From Streptomyces sp. SCL15-4 (GTDB lineage: Bacteria; Actinomycetota; Actinomycetes; Streptomycetales; Streptomycetaceae): a stretch of DNA of 64,000 nucleotides. Position 1 is the first letter of the stretch. Every line of letters begins with the position of its first letter. The DNA lies in NCBI RefSeq assembly GCF_033366695.1, contig NZ_JAOBTQ010000001.1, positions 2,294,001 to 2,358,000 of the forward strand, written 5' to 3'. The notes under the pieces were generated by a model. The model was not told the DNA's origin, did no database searches, and saw nothing but the letters and a program-made list of their open reading frames with translations. Both the position numbers and the translations under genes were made by a program. Positions 13,945-22,693 of the stretch are shown here, piece after piece.

Positions 13945-16502
13945 ATGGTGTGCCTTTCCGGTTCGGTACGGGGCTCCCCGGCGGGGAGCGGCTCGGGACG
14001 CGGTCCCGCCGCGCGCAGGCTCAGCACCATGGTGAGCCCGCCGCCCGGCGTGTCCTCCGCGGTGAGGGTGGCGCGCATGGCCTCGGCGAAACCCCGGGCG
14101 ACCGCGAGGCCGAGCCCGACGCCGGCGCCGCGCGGAGCGTCACCGTAGCGCTGGAAGGGCTCGAAGATCCGCTCCTTGGCCTCGTCCGGCACTCCCGGCC
14201 CGCGGTCCACCACGCGCACCTCGACGCGGTCGGCGATGGCGCTCGCGGCCACCAGGACGCGCCGTCCGCGCGGACTGTACTTGACGGCGTTCTCGACGAG
14301 GTTGGCCACCGACCGCTCCAGCAGCCCGGGGTCGACGGCGACCATCGGCAGCGTCTCGGGCACGTCCAGGTCGACGCCGTCCTCGGGTACGCCGACCAGG
14401 GCCATCGGGACGACCTCGTCCACGTCGATCTCCCGGATCAGCGGGGTGACCGTGCCGGTCTGGAGCCGGGACATGTCCAGCAGGTTGCCCACGAGGTGGT
14501 CGAGGCGGTCGGCGCCCTCCTCGATGCCCTCCAGCAGCTCCGCCCGGTCCTCCTCGGACCACGCCACGTCGTCGGAGCGCAGGGAGGACACGGCGGCCTT
14601 GATGCCGGCCAGCGGGGTGCGCAGATCGTGGCTGACGGCGGCGAGCAGCGCGGTGCGGATGCGGTTGCCCTCGGCGAGCGCACGGGACCGGTCGGCCTCC
14701 TCCTGGAGGCGCCGGCGTTCCAGGACGACGGCGGCCTGGGCGGCGAAGGCGGCCAGCACCCGGCGGTCCGCGGCGGGCAGCACCCGGCCGGTGAGGGCGA
14801 GCGCCATGTGGTCGCCGACGGGCATGTCCACGTCGGCGTCCTCGGGGCGTTCCAGCGGCGGCCCGAAACCGGCCCGGCCGGCGCAGGTCCAGGGCGCCAC
14901 GTCGCTCTCCCGCTCCAGCAGGGCGGCCGACTCCATGGCGAAGGTCTCGCGGACCCGTTCCAGCAGTTCCTCCAGGCTGGTCTCGCCGCGCAGCACGTTG
15001 CCGGCGAGGAAGGAGAGGATCTCCGACTCGGCGCGCAGCCTCGCCGCCTGGTCGGTGCGCCGGGCGGCGAGGTCCACCACCGAGGAGACCGCCATGCCCA
15101 CTCCGAAGAAGATCGCGATGGCGACGATGTTCTTCGGGTCGGCGACGGTGAGCCGGTGCAGCGGCGGGGTGTAGAAGTAGTTCAGCAGCAGCGAGCCGAA
15201 GGCGGCCGAGGCCAGCGCGGGCAGCAGGCCGCCGAGCAGGGCCGCGGCGACGGTGACGGCCAGGAACAGCAGCATGTCGTTGGCGAGGCCGAGGCCGGCG
15301 GTGTTCAGGCCCAGCGCGAGGACGACCGGACCGGCCAGGCCGACCGCCCAGCCCCACAGGATGCGGGCCCGCCCGAGCCGGCCGCCGCGGGCCACGGGCA
15401 GTCCCCGGCCCTTGGCGGCCTCCTCGTGGGTGACGATGTGCACGTCGAGGTCGGGGCCGGAATCCCGGGCGACCGTGGCGCCGACGCCGGGCCCGAAGAC
15501 GTACTGCCAGGCCTTGCGGCGCGAGGAGCCCAGCACGATCTGGGTGGCGTTCACTCCGCGCGCGAAGTCGAGCAGGGCAGCCGGTATGTCGTCGCCGACC
15601 ACATGGTGGAACGTTCCGCCGAGGTCCTCCACCAGGGTGCGCTGGACGGCCAGCTCCTTCGGGGAGGCCGAGGTCAGGCCGTCGCTGCGGGCGATGTAGA
15701 CGGCCATGACCTCGCCGCCGGCGCCCTTCTCGGCGAGCCGGGCGGCCCGGCGGATGAGGGTGCGCCCCTCGGGACCGCCGGTCAGGCCCACCACGATCCG
15801 CTCCCGGGAGCCCCATATCGCCGAGACCCGGTGGGCGCTGCGGTACTGGGTCAGGTACTCGTCGGCCCGGTCGGCCACCCACAGCAGCGCCAGCTCGCGC
15901 AGGGCGGTGAGGTTGCCGGGCCGGAAGTAGTTGGACAGGGCCGCGTCGACCTTGTCCGGCGCGTAGATGTTGCCGTGCGCCATGCGGCGGCGCAGGGCCT
16001 GCGGGGACATGTCGACCAGTTCGATCTGGTCGGCCCGGCGTACCACCTCGTCGGGAACGGTCTCGCGCTGCCGCACCCCGGTGATCGACTCCACGACGTC
16101 GCCGAGTGACTCCAGGTGCTGGATGTTGACGGTGGAGACGACGTCGATGCCGGCGGCGAGCAGTTCCGCGACGTCCTGCCAGCGCTTGGCGTTGCGGGAG
16201 CCGGGGACGTTGGTGTGGGCCAGCTCGTCCACGAGGGCGACGGCGGGGGCCCGGCGCAGCACGGCGTCGACGTCCATCTCCTCGAAGACGGCCGCACGGT
16301 GCTCCAGCCGTCCGCGCGGCACCTGCTCCAGGCCGTGCAGCAGCACCTCGGTGCGCGGCCTGCCGTGGTGCTCCACGAACGCGACCACACAGTCCGTGCC
16401 CCGCTCGACGCGGCGGTGCGCCTCGGCGAGCATGGCGTAGGTCTTGCCCACGCCCGGTGCCGCGCCGAGGTAGATCCGAAGCGTGCCGCGTGCCATGCCC
16501 AC
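13941..16502 (-). CDS. kdpD: KdpD-type sensor histidine kinase
   Basis: An 853-residue sensor. The KdpD N-terminal domain (about residues 5-215) has the Walker A motif GAAPGVGKTYAML; a Usp-like domain follows (about 230-360), then four closely spaced transmembrane helices (about 385-490), a GAF-like region, the HisKA box AAVSHDLRTPLAGIK and the HATPase boxes NLVENAVKYSPRG and GVGLGLAVARGFAEAM. It senses potassium, ATP or turgor and phosphorylates KdpE. Start GTG 16502 is preceded by GGAAAG at five bases; ATG 16496 in the same frame is the alternative. It sits beside two RCK proteins and a KimA-like importer, giving the block a potassium theme. Confidence 0.9.
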   Translation of the reverse strand: MGMARGTLRIYLGAAPGVGKTYAMLAEAHRRVERGTDCVVAFVEHHGRPRTEVLLHGLEQVPRGRLEHRAAVFEEMDVDAVLRRAPAVALVDELAHTNVPGSRNAKRWQDVAELLAAGIDVVSTVNIQHLESLGDVVESITGVRQRETVPDEVVRRADQIELVDMSPQALRRRMAHGNIYAPDKVDAALSNYFRPGNLTALRELALLWVADRADEYLTQYRSAHRVSAIWGSRERIVVGLTGGPEGRTLIRRAARLAEKGAGGEVMAVYIARSDGLTSASPKELAVQRTLVEDLGGTFHHVVGDDIPAALLDFARGVNATQIVLGSSRRKAWQYVFGPGVGATVARDSGPDLDVHIVTHEEAAKGRGLPVARGGRLGRARILWGWAVGLAGPVVLALGLNTAGLGLANDMLLFLAVTVAAALLGGLLPALASAAFGSLLLNYFYTPPLHRLTVADPKNIVAIAIFFGVGMAVSSVVDLAARRTDQAARLRAESEILSFLAGNVLRGETSLEELLERVRETFAMESAALLERESDVAPWTCAGRAGFGPPLERPEDADVDMPVGDHMALALTGRVLPAADRRVLAAFAAQAAVVLERRRLQEEADRSRALAEGNRIRTALLAAVSHDLRTPLAGIKAAVSSLRSDDVAWSEEDRAELLEGIEEGADRLDHLVGNLLDMSRLQTGTVTPLIREIDVDEVVPMALVGVPEDGVDLDVPETLPMVAVDPGLLERSVANLVENAVKYSPRGRRVLVAASAIADRVEVRVVDRGPGVPDEAKERIFEPFQRYGDAPRGAGVGLGLAVARGFAEAMRATLTAEDTPGGGLTMVLSLRAAGPRPEPLPAGEPRTEPERHTI

Positions 16503-16643
16503 ATCGTCTTTCCGTGCCTGAAGTATGCGCAGCGTCGACCTTACGGCCGACCACCACGGCGATCAGGACCGGAGGGACGAACAGGGTCCGACTTTGACGC
16601 AACCCTGACGAGGCACGCGCCAAAGGGGCGCGGGGCGCGAAAA

Positions 16644-16673
16644 ACGGGCCGCGCCCTCGAAGGCACGGCCCGT
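16644..16673 (-). terminator. Hairpin after the DUF3710 gene
   Basis: ACGGGCCG (16644-16651) pairs with CGGCCCGT (16666-16673). An adjoining pair, GGCGCGG with CCGCGCC just upstream, could form an alternative stem. The element lies about 30 bases after the DUF3710 stop on the minus strand. Confidence 0.65.
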
Positions 16674-16700
16674 ACATCCCCGCTGAACCCGGCGGAGCGC

Positions 16701-17462
16701 CTAGCGGACCTCGGTGATCTCCGGCCCCCGCTGCAACTGCCCCATCCCGCCGGAGAAGCGCGAGCCCTCCTCCTGCTGGACACCCTCGGGCACCATCTGC
16801 GCGTCGTTCGGCAGCTTCAGGACGATCGGGTCGCGCGGAGCCATCGGGCCCTCGCCGCGGACCACGACCGTGTCACGGAAGATCTGCTCCAGCAGCCCGG
16901 CGGCCTCCGGCTGCACCGCGCCCTGCCCGGAGATCACACCGCGCAGGAACCAGCGCGGGCCGTCCACGCCGACGAACCGGACGACCTGGAATCCGCCGGT
17001 GCCGTCGGGCAGCTGCACCGGCACCCGGGCGCGCAGCTCCCAGCCGAGCGGGCCCTCGACCTCGTCGACGATGCCACCCTGCTGGGTGATGCCGGACGCG
17101 ATCTCCTCGCGGACCTCGGCCCAGATGCCCTCGCGCTTGGGCGCGGCGAACGCCTGGAGCTGGACGGCGCTGTCGCGCAGGACGACGGTCGCGGCGACGA
17201 TGGCGTCACCGGCCACCTCGACCCGCAGCTCCATGCCGTCGACGCCCGGCACGAACAGCCCGCCGAGGTCGACGCGGCCCTCGGCCGGGTCGCGGACCTC
17301 GCTGCTGTCCCACGGCCCGTCGGGGCGGGGCCCGGGCTCCAGCCGGAGGCGCTCGCGCCCGGTCTCCTCCTCGCCCGCCTCGGTGTCGACGCTGTCGACG
17401 ACCTGCTCGGCCTCGCCGGCCGCGTCCTCGGCGGCACCCTTCTTCTTGCGACGTCCGAACAC
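16701..17462 (-). CDS. DUF3710 protein
   Basis: A 253-residue soluble protein of the actinobacterial DUF3710 family. It starts with a basic FGRRKKKG segment and an acidic linker to about residue 60, then the conserved domain containing DLGGLFVPGVDGMELRVEV, FAAPKREGIWAEVREEI and RWFLRGVISGQGA. Function is unknown, but the gene is regularly found downstream of dut. Start GTG 17462 has GGAAGG eight bases upstream; the frame is open to 17510 without further similarity. It is the last gene of the thioesterase-dut-DUF3710 unit. Confidence 0.85.
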   Translation of the reverse strand: MFGRRKKKGAAEDAAGEAEQVVDSVDTEAGEEETGRERLRLEPGPRPDGPWDSSEVRDPAEGRVDLGGLFVPGVDGMELRVEVAGDAIVAATVVLRDSAVQLQAFAAPKREGIWAEVREEIASGITQQGGIVDEVEGPLGWELRARVPVQLPDGTGGFQVVRFVGVDGPRWFLRGVISGQGAVQPEAAGLLEQIFRDTVVVRGEGPMAPRDPIVLKLPNDAQMVPEGVQQEEGSRFSGGMGQLQRGPEITEVR

Positions 17463-17463
17463 G

Positions 17464-18015
17464 TCACTGTCCTTCCCGGTCGGATACGACCGAAGCGTAT
17501 CGATTCCCACCCGTCGGACCGCCTACGGCGGCCTGACCGCTTGTGCCGCTGTCGCCGCCCACCGCGGCATGGCCGCCGGTGGACCCGAAGCCCCCCTCGG
17601 CCCGCGCCGAGCCGGGAAGTTCCGCGACCTCCTGGAAGCGGACCCTCTCGACCTGCTGGACGACCAGTTGGGCAATCCGGTCGAAGCGCTCGAACCGCAC
17701 GCTCTCGCGCGGGTCGAGATTCACCACGATCACCTTGATCTCCCCACGGTACCCGGCATCAACCGTCCCCGGGGCATTCACCAGGGCGACACCGCAGCGG
17801 GCGGCCAGGCCGGACCGCGGGTGCACGAACGCCGCGTACCCCTCCGGGAGGGCGATCGACACTCCGGTGGGCAGCACGGCACGCTCGCCGGGCGCCAGCT
17901 CGCGGGGTTCGGTGGTGCGCAGATCGGCTCCGGCGTCACCCGGGTGTTCGTACGCCGGGAGCGGGACGTCGGGGTCGACGCGGCGGATCAGCACGTCGAG
18001 GGGGCTACGGCTCAC
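17464..18015 (-). CDS. dut: dUTP diphosphatase
   Basis: A 183-residue trimeric dUTPase, converting dUTP to dUMP and pyrophosphate and so keeping uracil out of DNA and feeding dTMP synthesis. The five motifs are present: HPGDAGADLR (1), PRSGLA (2), APGTVDAGYRGEIKVI (3), RIAQLVV (4) and the glycine-rich arm RAEGGFGSTG (5). About 30 residues rich in Gly, Ser and Thr follow motif 5, an extension beyond the usual length. Start GTG 18015 overlaps the thioesterase stop by four bases. Confidence 0.95.
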   Translation of the reverse strand: MSRSPLDVLIRRVDPDVPLPAYEHPGDAGADLRTTEPRELAPGERAVLPTGVSIALPEGYAAFVHPRSGLAARCGVALVNAPGTVDAGYRGEIKVIVVNLDPRESVRFERFDRIAQLVVQQVERVRFQEVAELPGSARAEGGFGSTGGHAAVGGDSGTSGQAAVGGPTGGNRYASVVSDREGQ

Positions 18016-18596
18016 GGGTTCACCTCGAAGGCGCGGGTGCGCCGGATCTGGTCCGGGTCGTTCATGGCGGCCTGGATCTCCTCCCGGCGGCCGTGGTCGG
18101 TGAAGTGGTCCACCTTGACCTCGACGAAGAGGGCGTCGGCGCGGACGGCGACCGGTCCGCCGGGGCCGTTGAGGCGTCCGGTGGCGGTGCAGTAGATCTT
18201 GCGCCCCGCGACGGCGGTGACCTCGGCCTGGAGGAAGAGCGTGGCGCCCACGGGCACCGGCCTAACGAAGTCCGTCTCCAGCCGCCCGGTCACGGCGATG
18301 GTGCGCAGCAGCCAGTTCAGCGAGCCGAGGGTCTCGTCCAGGGCCGCGGTGAGCACTCCGCCGTGCGCGAGACCCGGGGCACCCTGGTGGGCGGGCCGCA
18401 CGGTGAACTCGGCGGTCAGCGAGACGCCCTCGCCGGCCCGGGCCTCCAGGTGCAGTCCGTGCGGCTGACCGGGGCCACAGCCGAAGCAGTGCCCGTAGTG
18501 GGCGCCGAGGAGTTCCCCGGGCGCGGGCGCGTCGGGGTGCCGTATGGGCTTGCCCGCGTCGGCGGGAGGCTGAAGAGCTGCGGAACTACCACTCAC
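18012..18596 (-). CDS. PaaI-family acyl-CoA thioesterase
   Basis: A 194-residue hot-dog-fold protein. LHLEARAGEGVSLTAEF is the first strand pair; GAPGLAHGGVLTAALDETLG carries the HGG motif and the acidic residue of PaaI thioesterases, and GRLETDFVRPVPVG is the second conserved block. Cysteines in GHCFGCGPGQPHG near the N-terminus are typical of this sub-family. It should hydrolyse acyl-CoA or aryl-CoA thioesters. Start GTG 18596 is the first start in frame. It leads the operon with dut and DUF3710. Confidence 0.85.
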   Translation of the reverse strand: MSGSSAALQPPADAGKPIRHPDAPAPGELLGAHYGHCFGCGPGQPHGLHLEARAGEGVSLTAEFTVRPAHQGAPGLAHGGVLTAALDETLGSLNWLLRTIAVTGRLETDFVRPVPVGATLFLQAEVTAVAGRKIYCTATGRLNGPGGPVAVRADALFVEVKVDHFTDHGRREEIQAAMNDPDQIRRTRAFEVNP

Positions 18597-18654
18597 AGCC
18601 GCAGACCTTACCCGCGCATCGGCCGACTACGGATCCCATGCCAAGCTTGGTTTC

Positions 18655-19119
18655 ATGCAGCTCTCCGCCACCCCCTACGAAGAACGTCTCACGGCTCCCC
18701 GCTCGTGGTGGGTGATCAGCCTCCTGGTGGGCGTCTCGTTCGCCCTGATCCTCCTGCCGTTCGGCACGCTGCCGCTGCTCGGCGGCCTGGTCGGGGGTAC
18801 GGCCGCGGCGGCGGTGGTGGCGAGCGCCTACGGCTCCCCGCGCATCCGGGTGGTGGGCGGCTCGCTGATCGCGGGCGAGGCGAAGATCCCGGTGTCGGCG
18901 CTCGGCACGACGGAGATCCTGGACGCCGAGCAGGCCCGCGCCTGGCGGACGTACAAGGCCGACACCCGCGCCTTCCTGCTGCTGCGCGCCTACATCCCGA
19001 CGGCGCTGCGCGTGGAGGTCACCGACCCCGAGGACCCGACGCCGTACCTGTACCTGTCGACGCGGGAGCCCGAGAAGCTGGCGGCGGCGATCGACGCGGC
19101 CCGCACGGCCGGCGTCTGA
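18655..19119 (+). CDS. DUF3093 membrane protein
   Basis: A 154-residue protein of the actinobacterial DUF3093 family. It has an N-terminal amphipathic part (YEERLTAPRSWWVIS), two adjacent transmembrane helices (about residues 19-62) and a soluble C-terminal domain starting GSPRIRVVGGSLIAGEAKIP and ending PYLYLSTREPEKLAAAI. It resembles a small membrane-anchored PH-like domain. Function is unknown. It is monocistronic and divergent from the thioesterase operon. Confidence 0.85.
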   Translation: MQLSATPYEERLTAPRSWWVISLLVGVSFALILLPFGTLPLLGGLVGGTAAAAVVASAYGSPRIRVVGGSLIAGEAKIPVSALGTTEILDAEQARAWRTYKADTRAFLLLRAYIPTALRVEVTDPEDPTPYLYLSTREPEKLAAAIDAARTAGV

Positions 19120-19141
19120 GGCACGCCCCAGTACCAGCCTC

Positions 19142-20075
19142 CTACGGTTTTCCGGAGGTACCCGGCGCTTCCGGAAGCTCCGGCAGCTCCAGTGGTTCCG
19201 CCGGCTTCTCCAGCGGCGGCAGCTCCGGCAGCTCGTCCCAGGGCACCTGGCTCTTGCGCAGGTCGGCCCGGATCCGGGCGGCGAGCTTTCTGGTCTCGCG
19301 GCGGTTCATGACCGCCCCGACCGCGGCTCCGACCAGGAACGGCATCAGGTTGGGCAGGTCGCGGACCATTCGCTTCATGATCCGCTGGCGCAGTTCGCGC
19401 TTCATGCGGCCGCCGAGGGCCGTGTCGTACGACGAGGGCTTCATCACGTCGATGCCGCGCTCCCCCGACCAGGAGGACAGATACGCGGCGGTACGCGTCT
19501 TGAGGCCGCCGGGCGGGCGTACGCCGTAGACCTCGTGCAGTTCCGCGATGAGCTTCAGCTCGATCGCGGCGACCCCGGTGATCTCCGCGGCCAGTTCGGT
19601 CGGCATGGCCGGGGGCACCGGCAGCATCGCCGCCGCCCCGACTCCGGCACCGACCGTGGAGGTGCCGGCCGCGGCGCCCGCCACCAGCTTGTCGGCCAGT
19701 TCCTCGGGTCCGAGGCCGGGGAACTGGCGGCGCAGGGCCGCGAGGTCGCGTACGGGGATCCGCGGGGCGATCTCGATGATGCGGTCCGCGAGGGTACGAC
19801 AGGCCCGCGCGGGCCCGGCTGCCGCCCCTGCGGGCGCCTTCCCGGGCCAGGTCCCGGGTCTTCTCGCGGATCACCGCCACCCGGCGCCGGGCGACGGGTG
19901 CGGGGTGGTGCGACGGTGCCGGGAGGCCGTCCCGGTCCGCCGCCGGTCCGAACGGGGCTCCCGCTCCGGGGGAGCCCCGCTCGTCGTCACGCGCGCCGTG
20001 CGGGCCGTCGAGCGGCCCTTGGTCCGCTTTCCCCAGGGGGAAGCGGCGCTTCCGGGGAGGGGTCGAGCCAGACAC
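19142..20075 (-). pseudogene. Frameshifted membrane-associated protein gene
   Basis: GTG 20075 has GAGGAGGGG upstream and opens MSGSTPPRKRRFPLGKADQ, continuing in one frame to VAVIREKTRDLAREGARRG. Past about 19800-19830 the sense of this frame is lost, while the next frame takes over with RACRTLADRIIEIAPRIPVR and ELADKLVAGAAAGTSTVGAG and continues to the stop at 19142, ending in a Pro/Glu/Leu-rich tail. A single extra G in a run of G and C would explain it. The second half has a glycine/alanine hydrophobic stretch and conserved ELKLIAELHEVYGV. Either a true frameshift mutation or a sequencing error; intact, it would have about 310 residues. I do not know its function. Confidence 0.65.
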
Positions 20076-20088
20076 GGCCGACCCCTCC

Positions 20089-20385
20089 TCAGTCGCAGTC
20101 GCGGCAGATCGGCTGGCCGTTCTTCTCCCGGGCCAGCTGGCTGCGGTGGTGCACCAGGAAGCAGCTCATGCAGGTGAACTCGTCCTGCTGCTTGGGCAGG
20201 ACCCGGACGGCCAGTTCCTCGTTGGAAAGGTCCGCGCCGGGCAGTTCGAGGCCCTCTGCGGCCTCGAACTCGTCGACGTCCACCGCGGAGGTGGACTTGT
20301 CGTTCCTCCGGGCCTTCAGCTCTTCAAGGCTGTCCGAGTCGACGTCGTCGTCGGTCTTGCGTGGAGTGTCGTAATCGGTTGCCAT
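20089..20385 (-). CDS. DUF4193 zinc-ribbon-like protein
   Basis: A 98-residue acidic protein of the DUF4193 family, universal in actinobacteria. It begins MATDYDTPR, has the acidic stretch DDDVDSDSLEELKARR, and ends with two pairs of cysteines in FTCMSCFLVHH and ICRDCD that probably bind zinc. RbpA-like or ribosome-linked roles have been considered for such proteins, but I know of no proof. Start ATG 20385 has a GGGGAG ribosome site; the frame upstream to 20427 is unconserved. Confidence 0.88.
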   Translation of the reverse strand: MATDYDTPRKTDDDVDSDSLEELKARRNDKSTSAVDVDEFEAAEGLELPGADLSNEELAVRVLPKQQDEFTCMSCFLVHHRSQLAREKNGQPICRDCD

Positions 20386-20470
20386 ATCGCTCTCCCCCTC
20401 TGGGTGTCTGCGGTGTCTCCAGCGCACGTAACGCGTGAGAGGCCGGACTTGTGCCCGACCTGAAGCGGAG

Positions 20471-20501
20471 ATTTTGCCTCACATCAAGGTCTGTTACTCA
20501 A
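20471..20501 (-). promoter_or_regulatory. Candidate promoter of the DUF4193 gene
   Basis: On the minus strand TTGAGT (20501-20496) and CAAAAT (20476-20471) are separated by 19 bases and lie about 90 bases before the start codon. The -35 fits the HrdB type moderately; the spacing is slightly long. Confidence 0.35.
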
Positions 20502-20777
20502 TCGACACCCAATCCGACCCCTCAGGAGTGATCGGCTTGGACGGCGGTGAGGACCGTACACGGTCCGAACGTCGCACCTCAAAGGCGCCTCCCCGTGTAC
20601 TTCCCGTGATCAAGAGCCCTGAAAACCAGGACATTACCGTCTTTCCACCCTCTGTCATGATCACTCTGCGTACATGGCCGGAAATCCGCCCATGTGATCG
20701 ATCACACAGGAGGACGTCCGTTCGGTCGCCGGGAAATTCCGCGTAGAGCGAACACAATCCGCGCGTGTCCTCCCGTG
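20502..20777. other. Intergenic region with a 14-bp perfect palindrome
   Basis: Non-coding stretch between the cutS stop and the DUF4193 promoter. TGTGATCGATCACA at 20693-20706 is a perfect palindrome and the best operator candidate. The stretch is less GC-rich than its neighbours, typical of a regulatory region. No small gene with a good ribosome site is apparent. Confidence 0.45.
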
Positions 20778-22034
20778 TCACATGGGCAGAGTGACACGCA
20801 TCTCCAGTCCACCGCCCTCTCGTGGGCGGGCGTGGATGTGGCCGCCGTGCGCCCGGGCCACGGACCGGACGATGGACAGACCGAGGCCCACGCCCTTGTC
20901 GCTGCCCGTGCGCTCGGTGCGCAGGCGGCGGAAGGGCTCGAAGAGGTTGTCGATCTCGTACGCCGGCACCACCGGCCCGGTGTTGGAGACCGTCAGCACC
21001 GCCTGCCCGTGCTCGACCTCGGTGTTCACCTCCACCCACCCGGCCTCCGGCACGTTGTAGCGCACCGCGTTCTGCACCAGGTTCAGCGCGATCCGCTCCA
21101 GCAGCACGCCGTTGCCCCGCACCACCGCCGGTTTGCGCTCGCCCCGGATCCGCACACCCTTGGCCTCCGCCTCGGCGTGCACCTGGTCGACGGCCTGGGT
21201 GGCGACCTCGGCCAGGTCGACCGGTTTGCGCTCGACGATCTGGTTGTCGCTGCGGGCCAGCAGCAGCAATCCCTCGACCAGCTGTTCGCTGCGCTCGTTG
21301 GTGGCCAGCAGCGTCTTGCCGAGCTGCTGGAGCTCCACCGGCGCGTTCGGGTCCGACAGGTGCACTTCGAGGAGCGTGCGGTTGATCGCGAGCGGGGTGC
21401 GCAGCTCGTGCGAGGCGTTGCCGACGAAGCGCTGCTGGGCGGTGAAGGCCCGCTGCAGCCGCTCCAGCATGTCGTCGAAGGTGTCCGCCAGCTCCTTCAG
21501 CTCGTCGTCGGGGCCGTCCAGCTCGATCCGGCGGGACAGGTCCGAGCCGGCCACCTGGCGGGCGGTGCGGGTGATCCGGCCGAGCGGGGACAGCACGCGG
21601 CCGGCCATCGCGTACCCGAACGCGAACGCGATCACGGCGAGGCCCAGCAGGGCCAGCAGGGAGCGGCTGAGCAGGTTGTCCAGGGCTCCCTGGCGCTGCT
21701 GGTCGACGCAGTGGGCGATCGCCTCGTTGAAGTCGGACAGCGGCAGGCTGGTGGTGTTGATCGCGGTGATCGCGGGGCAGTTGTCGCTGGTGACCCGGAT
21801 CGACGTGCCGCTCACGATCTTGAACAGCGGCTGGTTGCCGGTGCTGATCGCCTGCGCGGCCAGCAGATAGATGATCGACAGCAGCAGGATGCCGGCGATC
21901 AGGAACATGCCGCCGTACAGCAGCGTCAGCCGTATGCGGATGGTCGGCCGCAGCCACGGGAAGGGGGGCTGCGGCCTCCTGGGGTCCCAGGTGGGCTTCG
22001 GCGGCGCCTGGGGCGGCGCGGGTGTCGCGGCCAC
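20778..22034 (-). CDS. cutS: CutS sensor histidine kinase
   Basis: A 418-residue membrane sensor. A proline-rich cytoplasmic start precedes TM1 (about 38-60); the extracytoplasmic loop (about 61-122) holds two cysteines (C86 in SDNCPAI and C109 in IAHCVDQ); TM2 is at about 125-147, followed by HAMP, the HisKA box VGNASHELRTPLAI (H209) and the HATPase boxes NLVQNAVRYNV and GVGLGLSIVRSVARAHGG. CutS has been linked to copper and to secretion stress in Streptomyces; the cysteine pair would suit sensing of thiol-disulfide state outside the membrane. It follows cutR by five bases. Confidence 0.9.
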   Translation of the reverse strand: MAATPAPPQAPPKPTWDPRRPQPPFPWLRPTIRIRLTLLYGGMFLIAGILLLSIIYLLAAQAISTGNQPLFKIVSGTSIRVTSDNCPAITAINTTSLPLSDFNEAIAHCVDQQRQGALDNLLSRSLLALLGLAVIAFAFGYAMAGRVLSPLGRITRTARQVAGSDLSRRIELDGPDDELKELADTFDDMLERLQRAFTAQQRFVGNASHELRTPLAINRTLLEVHLSDPNAPVELQQLGKTLLATNERSEQLVEGLLLLARSDNQIVERKPVDLAEVATQAVDQVHAEAEAKGVRIRGERKPAVVRGNGVLLERIALNLVQNAVRYNVPEAGWVEVNTEVEHGQAVLTVSNTGPVVPAYEIDNLFEPFRRLRTERTGSDKGVGLGLSIVRSVARAHGGHIHARPREGGGLEMRVTLPM

Positions 22035-22039
22035 CGGGA

Positions 22040-22693
22040 TCAGATCCGGTAGCCGGAGCCGGGGACGGTGACGATGACCGGCGGCTCGCCCAGCTTGCGG
22101 CGCAGGGTCATCACCGTCACCCGCACCACGTTGGTGAAGGGGTCGGTGTTCTCGTCCCAGGCCTTCTCCAGCAGCTGCTCCGCCGACACGACGGCGCCCT
22201 CGCTGCGCATCAGCACCTCCAGCACCGCGAACTCCTTGGGAGCCAGCTGGACCTCCTTGCCGTCGCGGAAGACCTCGCGGCGGTTGGGGTCGAGCTTGAT
22301 GCCGGCGCGCTCCAGGACCGGCGGCAGGGGCACGCTGGTACGGCGGCCGAGGGCCCGCACGCGCGCGATCAGCTCGCTGAACGCGAACGGCTTGGGCAGG
22401 TAGTCGTCGGCGCCGATCTCCAGGCCCTCGACCCGGTCGCTGACGTCGCCGGAGGCGGTGAGCATCAGCACGCGCGTGGGCATGCCCAGCTCGACGATCC
22501 TGCGGCAGACGTCGTCGCCGTGCACCAGCGGGAGGTCGCGGTCGAGAACGACCACGTCGTAGTCGTTGACGCCGATGCGTTCCAGGGCGGCCGCACCGTC
22601 GTACACGACGTCGACGGCCATGGCCTCCCGGCGCAGGCCGGTGGCCACCGCATCGGCGAGCAGTTGCTCGTCCTCGACGACGAGTACGCGCAC
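22040..22693 (-). CDS. cutR: CutR response regulator
   Basis: A 217-residue OmpR-class regulator. The receiver has VVEDEQ, D51 in VVVLDRDLPLVHGD, and the lysine in DDYLPKPFAF; the winged helix ends LRRKLGEPPVIVTVPGSGYRI. It is the partner of CutS, transcribed ahead of it with a gap of five bases. The start at 22693 opens MRVLVVEDE. Confidence 0.92.
   Translation of the reverse strand: MRVLVVEDEQLLADAVATGLRREAMAVDVVYDGAAALERIGVNDYDVVVLDRDLPLVHGDDVCRRIVELGMPTRVLMLTASGDVSDRVEGLEIGADDYLPKPFAFSELIARVRALGRRTSVPLPPVLERAGIKLDPNRREVFRDGKEVQLAPKEFAVLEVLMRSEGAVVSAEQLLEKAWDENTDPFTNVVRVTVMTLRRKLGEPPVIVTVPGSGYRI

Noticed and set aside
13950..16109. 719-codon plus-strand open frame over kdpD
   Set aside because: Shadow frame on the opposite strand of a clear kinase gene.
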